Assembly: GCF_014805685.1 (NCBI RefSeq)
Contig: NC_060892.1
Location: forward strand, 23,376,400 to 23,440,399
Reading direction: 5' to 3'
Source: Silurus meridionalis
Taxonomy: Eukaryota; Chordata; Actinopteri; Siluriformes; Siluridae
Length of the DNA stretch: 64,000 nucleotides
Below the pieces are notes generated by a model. The model was not told where the DNA came from and ran no database searches. It worked only from the letters and a program-made list of their open reading frames with translations. The translations under genes were made by a program, and so were the position numbers. Positions within the stretch are counted from its first letter, which is position 1. Every line of letters starts with the position of its first letter. Of this stretch, positions 58,023-64,000 are shown piece by piece.

Positions 58023-58625
58023 CCAATATACTGCATTCCGGATGTCCAGTGTTTCTCTCAAAAGTCTCCACTGCTACTGTGTTGGATTTCTCATTGATAT
58101 GACCTCCCAGGAAACTGGTGAGCAAGATATTACATTACTTTTGACAAGTTGTGGTAGTGCGACGATTCCACAACTGGCAAAAACAAGTAGAGTGCTGCTC
58201 TCCTCGTCTTATTTTTTTTTCCGTTTTGCCAGGATGGTCAGGGTAATCAGGAGCTGTGAGTGTCTAAAAGATGGCATACAAAGGCCAGTTCACTAAGACT
58301 GCTCTGCCCATGACCCGAATCCTGGATGTGGAAGAAAAAGAAAAAAAAAAGAAAAAAACACAACCCTGGACTGCAGAGAATGCACACTTGCAGGACTGCT
58401 GACAGGGTGTGCACTGAAGGAGAAAATGGAATCATAGGCATTCCCCAACCCCTCGCTCCTCCCTGGTCTTCCAACTTCTGCCACGTTGTTCCCCCCCCAA
58501 TCATGGCTTTGCTTTCACATGTCCTTCATGCTAACGTGTTAAAGAGATCACCCCTGGTTGTTCAAGGATGATGCTCCGCTGGCTGCCTGTCCCCCCTGGG
58601 GGTCCCATCAACATCATAGAACGGG

Positions 58626-58627
<2 letters not shown>

Positions 58628-58680
<53 letters not shown>
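58628..58680. repeat. (GT)n microsatellite
   Basis: About 26 GT units. Confidence 0.95.
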
Positions 58681-58681
<1 letters not shown>

Positions 58682-59319
58682 AAAGAAAGGGCCACCAATC
58701 ATGAAATGTCAGACTCGGGGCATGTGATTGAACACTGTGTCATAGACAGATAAATATTTGCTCTCTGGGACTCTGAGGGGATGAATCCCAGAGGCCGGAG
58801 CACATCAATTCACGGCTTTGCAAAGACAAAGGATCGAGTCATTTTAGAAGATTTTAAAGATATTTGCCAAACACTGGCATATGGCGAAAGACGTACTACT
58901 GCTACTACCGAAAGTGACTTCGGGAATTTCACAGGAACGGTGCTGTGTGACAGAGTGCGTCCTTAATCAAGACAACAAGCAAGACTCAGCAAGTGTACCA
59001 CATCCATATGACCATTACTTATCCACACAACACCACTGTCTGGGACCAACATGGCAAAGGCAGTGGAATAAAAACAGAGGGAACTGGGATTTTCCACCCT
59101 CAGTGATTTTTTAAAGAAAGCAATTCAGGAAGCTATATTTCATCAAAAGACATCAGTTGTCCCACCTGCCCAAGTTCTGATCGGATGGCTGAGACATGTT
59201 TAAGGAGTCCTCGCAATTATATCTAATGCTGGTATTGGAATTTTGATCTACAGTTGATGGATAATGAACACAGTTGATGAACACACTATACAGTACGCCC
59301 AAAAGCATGTGGATTCCTA

Positions 59320-59545
59320 AGTATGGAATTCTAAGTATTCACTAACATGGGGTTGTTCCTCATTTCCTTTTTTGCTAGAAAAGCATCTACTCTTCTGGGA
59401 AGACCTGTAGGAGGGTCCTGCAAGAGGATCTGGTGTAACGTCAGCACTCCTAAACATCCCAAAAATGTTCAATGGGGTTGAACACTTTGGAAAAGCCCAT
59501 ATCTGCTAAGATGCCAGATTCAGCTAATTAGCATCCCTTCTTGAT
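59320..59545 (-). mobile_element. MITE-like unit, copy 1 of a tandem pair
   Basis: Reverse-oriented family sequence: actcttctgggaagacctgt, catcccaaaaatgttcaatg and gggttg. It shares cactaacatgg, ttgttcc, tttttgctagaa and agcatcccttcttgatt with the unit at 59605-59830, so the two are direct repeats about 285 bp apart. Confidence 0.5.
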
Positions 59546-59604
59546 TTGAAGTTTGTATCCTAAGTATCTTAAGAATTCCTCTTAAGATCTCAAAGTATCT
59601 CTTA

Positions 59605-59830
59605 AAAATATCGTGGTCACTAACATGGAGTTGTTCCCTGTTGTTTTTTTTTTTTTTTGCTAGAACAGCATCCACTCTTCTGGGAAGAGTTTCCTTTAGA
59701 TTTTGGGCCATGCCTGTGGGGAGTTCAGCAAGAGGACCTGGTGCAAATTCAACACTCAAAGACATCCCAAAGGTGTTCAATGGGGTTGTCCAGATGTCAG
59801 CTAAATAGCATCCCTTCTTGATTGGTTTGT
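59605..59830 (-). mobile_element. MITE-like unit, copy 2 of a tandem pair
   Basis: Carries cactcttctgggaagagttt, ttttgggccatgcctgtggg, agacatcccaaaggtgttca and atggggttg, again ending in agcatcccttcttgattggt. A T-run expansion (59643-59659) is specific to this copy. Confidence 0.5.
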
Positions 59831-60954
59831 AAGTAGATTTGTAAAACCAATAAATTTGCTTAAAAACCTTGAAGTCCATGCAGTCCAGTGACCCATTATT
59901 TACTCACAAATATTTTTTTCTGCTTTTGCAAGGCTTTTCCGTTTGGCTCCTTCATTTGCAAAAAAAATGGCTTTGCCACATTTCTCTGGCCTGACCACAT
60001 GACAGCTGTGGATGACCAGCACCCCAGCAAATCTCATGGGTCGAGGTTCTTGCACTTCATATTTTCCTGCCTCTTGGTACCAGTCTGCAGTCTGTTGCCT
60101 GATTAGTTAGAGCCCCCTATTCTAGCAAGCAAAAGAGGAGAAGAAGAAAGAGAGAGGTGGGGGGGGAGAGAAAAAAAAAAAATCAATCCATATTTCCATA
60201 ATCCACACTGCTACCCATGTCTTCCAGTCTCTCTCTCTCCCTCTCTAGTTCCCTCCCTTGCTCCCCTGGGGTAAACTAACCCCTCCACCCCTATCTACGG
60301 CCTACAACTGTCATTACGTTCCCGCAACAATAACAGGATAGACAAAAGGGGGCCTGCCGAGATTGGGTCTGCTGCTGCCATATGCTGGCTAACTTGAGGG
60401 AGGAAAAAAAGGGATTTCTCCTGCTACAGAAGGAGCATCTCTACAAAGAGGAAAAGGAGCTTAATCCTGGTAATGAGGCGACTGAATGAGAGGCTTTATG
60501 TGGACTTGCAAAAGACCGATCCATCTGTACACATTGCGCAAAATAGCCGTCTTACCACAGAAACCGTGCTGGTAAACAAAACAGGAAAAACAGAATGAAG
60601 GAAAAAAAAAAAAAAGAGCTGTGCAAAGATCAGACCGCTGATGCTTTTTAAGGCATAGTTTTTCCTCCAACCACAAGGTGTGTTTTCTTTTTACTCCCCC
60701 CTCTTCATTCGTTCTAGTTGTTGCACTTGTTGTTAAGGAGTAGGCAGAGCCTGCAGCATCACTGCAAACAACTTCAAAGCGCACCATCATTAAGTCTGGG
60801 CAAAAAAACAAGTACTTACTCATATTTGTTCTCCCTCTGTCTTCTTTTTTTTTTTTTTTTAAGTCAGGACTGACCTTTCGACAATGTGAATGAAGCCACA
60901 ATATGGTGCTGTCCACCAAAAAACAGAATTCCAGTCTGAATCATTACTGGTGGA

Positions 60955-61225
60955 ACATTTACACTACAATGGGCAAAAGAGCGTAGGTCATGTGTCCACT
61001 TGGGATATTTTCAAGTTATCCGAACGCATCATCAAGAATCGGGGACTACCTGCACATCTGCGTCCTAGGAAGCCCAAAGCATGGCAATGCACAAAGCGAT
61101 ATCTATGAAAGCGTGGTCAGGTTGGAGCAGAAAAACTCTGAACAGCTTTCGGATGAACCGAAACGCCAGCCTGACACTAGGCCTTCCTGCAGGACATCAA
61201 CATCTGACCAAAATCCCCAAGCAAA
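60955..61225 (+). mobile_element. diverged Tc1/mariner-like fragment
   Basis: The region around 61140-61215 (cggatgaaccgaaacgccag, actaggccttcctgcaggac, atcaacatctgacc) follows the MITE family's interior. The flanking part is less certain. Confidence 0.35.
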
Positions 61226-61794
61226 AAAGATGCCTCTCAACAGAAATCTCCACGGCCTTTGAAAGCGGTCGAAAATAAAGGGATTGTTGTATGCGTGGTG
61301 CGTTGAACGACATTTCAGAGTGTAGAAGAGAAGACATCAAATCCGTACGACTGTAGTGACTGGGATTTGACTGGCTTGACAATCGCATGGTGATGGAATT
61401 TTCCTGTCATGCACTTACAAGTAGATACTTCGTGCTGTACGTCGTGCATGTATTTGAGGGGAAAGGATGCTGTTTGAAGGAAGCCTTTTTTTTTCTTTCT
61501 CCCAAATATATCTTCTTGACCAGAAGTTGCAGCGGGGTCTACAAAGCCCAGCAAAAAAGACATGAAATTGACTGCATGATTGACAGGACATCATCTCTGG
61601 CTCAGGGACGACTGCTTGGCACCAGTTGTGTACGTTGCCACTTTTGGAGTCTTCCTGCTTCTCAGCAGCATATAAAGCTTATTTTATACGAGACGTGGCC
61701 AGAAGTGCTCGGCTTTGGGTCTGGCTCGGAAGCATTGTATACACGAAGTGTGAAGCGTTTAAGCGAGTATGTTGATAACTCGTTTAATTAGCGT

Positions 61795-62080
61795 ACACTT
61801 TGTGTGTAAAAGTTTTGTAGACACCTGACGGTAAGGTTCGTCTTTGAACAGCCTATTTTTCGTCGCTGTTTCCGGATAGTGACCACTCTTCTGGGAAGAT
61901 GTTCCATGAAATCTTGGAGTGTGCTTGTGGAGATTCAGGCTCATTCAGAGAAAGTCAGGTATGGATGTAGGAGGAGGTGAGGAGGACATTCCAGTTCAAT
62001 AGGGTTGAGGTCAAAGCTTCATAGCAGGCCACTCAAGATCTTGAATCCAATGTACACCGTATCTTCATGGAGCTGGTTAA
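61795..62080 (-). mobile_element. Tc1/mariner-derived MITE, reverse orientation
   Basis: Begins with the inverted 3' end (aaaagttttgtagacacctg), then ccactcttctgggaagatgt, ggagattcaggctcattcag and cagttcaatagggttgaggt, ending near tatcttcatggagctgg. The 5' terminal repeat is missing. Confidence 0.6.
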
Positions 62081-62659
62081 TTCCTGTTAAAAAAAAAGTT
62101 AAACGGAGACCCGCGAGGTCTTGAATCCTTCCTCGACGAGAAACATTGTTCTAAGATGAGGCGTTGAACAAAAGCCTGGGATCTGAAGAAAGCGTGAGCG
62201 TGTGAAGCCCTGGACCCGGCGCTTTGTTTGTCGAGTTGATGCGAGCGTGCCAGCGTTACAGTTTTCTTACAGTTTCTCAGCGTAAGCAGTTGCGAGACTG
62301 CAAACGTCAGACGGAATGGGGAGGGGGAGGGGGGGATTCTTGCGACAAACGAGCTTCTCCAAGACTTTCTCAAGCTCCCGGTTACAGTGATGATAATAAC
62401 TCGTTTGCTTTCGTCTACCGGTTCAAAGGCTTTCGTCTCAAACTGTGGTTTATACCGACTGTATATTTTGCCCCATCAAAAATAAAATGCAAGCTATTCA
62501 TCGGGCTGAGCGGTGTACCGCATCGGGCTTCGTGTAATCCATCAGTGGAGTTTTTCTGCTGAGAGCACAAATGAGTCCGAGAAACATTAGTCAGAGACTC
62601 AAAAAACTTTGTGTGAGGTGGTGCAGCCTTCTTTCTGAACCACGCTCTCAAAATCCTTC

Positions 62660-63062
62660 TCCTTCTTCTACTTCTTCTCCTTCTTCTTCTGGCTGCTCCC
62701 ATTAGGGGTCGCCACAGCGGACCATCCGTCTCCATACCCCCCTGTCCTCTACATCTGCCTCTTTCGCACCAACTACCTGCATGTCGTCCCTCACCACATC
62801 ATAAACCTCCTCCTTGGCCTTCCTCTTTTCCTCCTTCCTGGCGGCTCCATCCTCAGCATTCTCCAACCGATATACCCCATGTCCCTCCTCTGCACACGTC
62901 CAAACCATCTCAATCTCGCCTCCTCACCTTGTCTCCAAATCTTTCTACATGAACTTGTTTCTAATCCTGTCCATCGTCGTCACTCCCAACGAAAACCTCA
63001 ATATCTTCAGCTCTGCTACCTCCAGCTCCACCTCCTGTCTTTTACATGACCACCATAATTTA
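62660..63062 (-). mobile_element. second copy of the same LINE family, 3' end only
   Basis: On the minus strand it encodes VYDVVRDDMQVVGAKEADVEDRGVWRRMV.CGDP, the same C-terminus as the 32-kb LINE (MDVVREDMQVVGLKEADVEDRGVWRRM). It ends in the shared gcgacccctaatgggagcagcc and a GAA-rich tail (plus-strand TTC repeats at about 62660-62695). Only ~400 bp of the 3' end is present, typical 5' truncation from target-primed reverse transcription. Confidence 0.8.
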
Positions 63063-63162
63063 ATTTAATAAACAAATTGAAATAAATGAGATTCAAATAA
63101 ACACTTAGGAAGAGAAATTACAATGAGATGCTTCGTCGTAATTGTAACATACAAGAGACGCT

Positions 63163-63553
63163 ATTTGGACAAAAGTTTTGGGACACCTGACATTTCCAGT
63201 TATATTGTGGTTCTTCTCCAAACTGTTACCACAAAGATGTTCAATCATCTCATTTTAGCTCTTAAAATAAGCTCTGCTCTCTTATGAAGATGTTCCACTA
63301 GATGTTTGAGGGTCGTTCAGACCAAAAAACCTGATGTAAGTGAGGTGAGGAAGCCTGGGGTGTTTTCAGCATTCACATTCATCCCAAAGGTGTTCAGAAT
63401 TGAGGTCAGAGCTCTTCCAATCCATGTGAAGTAGATCTTCATAGAGCTGGCTAACAACGCTGGAACAGGTTTGTGCCTCCAAGTTTGTAGAAGAACCACA
63501 TATGCCTGGAAAAGCCAGGTGTCCCAATACTTTTTGTCCATAAAGCGTAGGTG
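63163..63553 (-). mobile_element. Tc1/mariner-derived MITE, both terminal inverted repeats present
   Basis: The left end tttggacaaaagttttggga (then cacctg) is matched by the right end caggtgtcccaatacttttt (then gtccataaagcgta). Between them are family blocks in reverse, including tgttccactagatgtttgag and cacattcatcccaaaggtgt, with ctggaacaggtttg. At ~390 bp this is the most complete copy here and the best reference for the family. Confidence 0.75.
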
Positions 63554-64000
63554 CGGTTTGAATGTATCGAGTACGTGTTCTGCGTTTGTGCACGGTTAGC
63601 ACCTTGCACGATCCTCAGTTGTGTGGTTCGAGTGAAATGAGGGAAAGATGATGAATGATAAACCTAGCCCCTTTTTTTTCCCCTGTGCCTCGTGCTGGTA
63701 GTGGCTACAGGACTTGTTCGATATTTGAATTTCAGAGCCTATCGGTCTACGCTAGGCTCTCGGCTAATCACTCATGTATCGGGATTCCTTCCCGGCGAGC
63801 CAATTAGGGCGGTCGGGTAAAAACGTGCGCGCACTCGCGAAAGAGGCGGTCGATGGAAATGAGACTGAACGGAGACTTGATTAAAACCGGACCGGGATCT
63901 CGGACCACGGGCGGCGCTGATGCAAACGGCACGTCGTTTAAAGAATGAGAGCCCTTTTGGCTCACGAGTTACTGAGGAACGGATAGAAAGAGCAAAACGC

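Larger units (their letters stand above)
56801..64000. other. upstream intron or 5' flank, distal part
   Basis: A mix of SINE, MITEs, the second LINE copy, a (GT)n tract and unique sequence (58690-59120, 60180-60480, 61260-61790, 63560-64000). The last 400 bp are richer in CpG, but no promoter motif, first exon or start codon could be supported. Confidence 0.5.

Noticed and set aside
63560..64000. CpG-rich stretch as a promoter
   Set aside because: CpG content is modest, and there is no TATA, initiator or first exon to support it.

Overview
This window looks like about 64 kb of vertebrate, almost certainly teleost fish, nuclear DNA. It is intron-rich and AT-rich, and holds many (CA)n, (TA)n, (GA)n and tetranucleotide repeats. 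It also carries Tc1/mariner relics, tRNA-derived SINEs and non-LTR retrotransposon fragments of kinds common in fish genomes. A catfish or another otophysan is possible, but the sequence does not prove it. None of the open frames longer than 60 codons is a free-standing gene; most are translated microsatellites or repeats.

The one protein-coding gene I can support is dennd1b (DENN domain-containing 1B, connecdenn 2), transcribed on the minus strand. Sixteen coding exons run from 46455 down to 2458. They all have GT and AG splice sites and compatible phases, and join into one reading frame of 1287 nt (429 codons) without a stop. The frame covers most of the tripartite DENN module, which acts as a Rab35 exchange factor, and the basic linker after it. 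The first exon or exons (the N-terminal ~30-40 residues) were not found above 46455, and the clathrin/AP-2-binding C-terminal tail was not found below 2458. The gene therefore probably runs off both ends of the window.

Layout, high to low coordinates (direction of transcription): 64000-46456 is upstream intron or 5' flank with a Tc1 element, a hAT element, Tc1-like MITEs, a 5'-truncated LINE copy and a degenerate ATCAAACC array. 46455-45589 holds exons e1-e2. 45588-38362 holds e3-e4 among TA/CA microsatellites. 38361-31457 contains a 450-bp tetranucleotide array, a broad degenerate AGT-repeat block split by a LINE, then e5-e6. 31456-21814 holds e7-e9, with a mariner relic and SINEs. 21813-13329 contains a cluster of diverged ~0.5-kb repeats and tandem SINE-head units, ending at e10. 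13328-2458 carries e11-e16. 2457-1 is repeat-bearing sequence with no exon I could confirm.

I found no operon, CRISPR array, conventional tRNA or rRNA gene, and no convincing new protein system. The most interesting signals are in cis: long UG/CA tracts hugging two dennd1b exons, a T23 tract serving as the polypyrimidine tract of a 41-nt microexon, a purine-rich minisatellite in the intron where linker codons seem to be missing, and intronic blocks with repeated transcription-factor-like motifs that may be enhancers.
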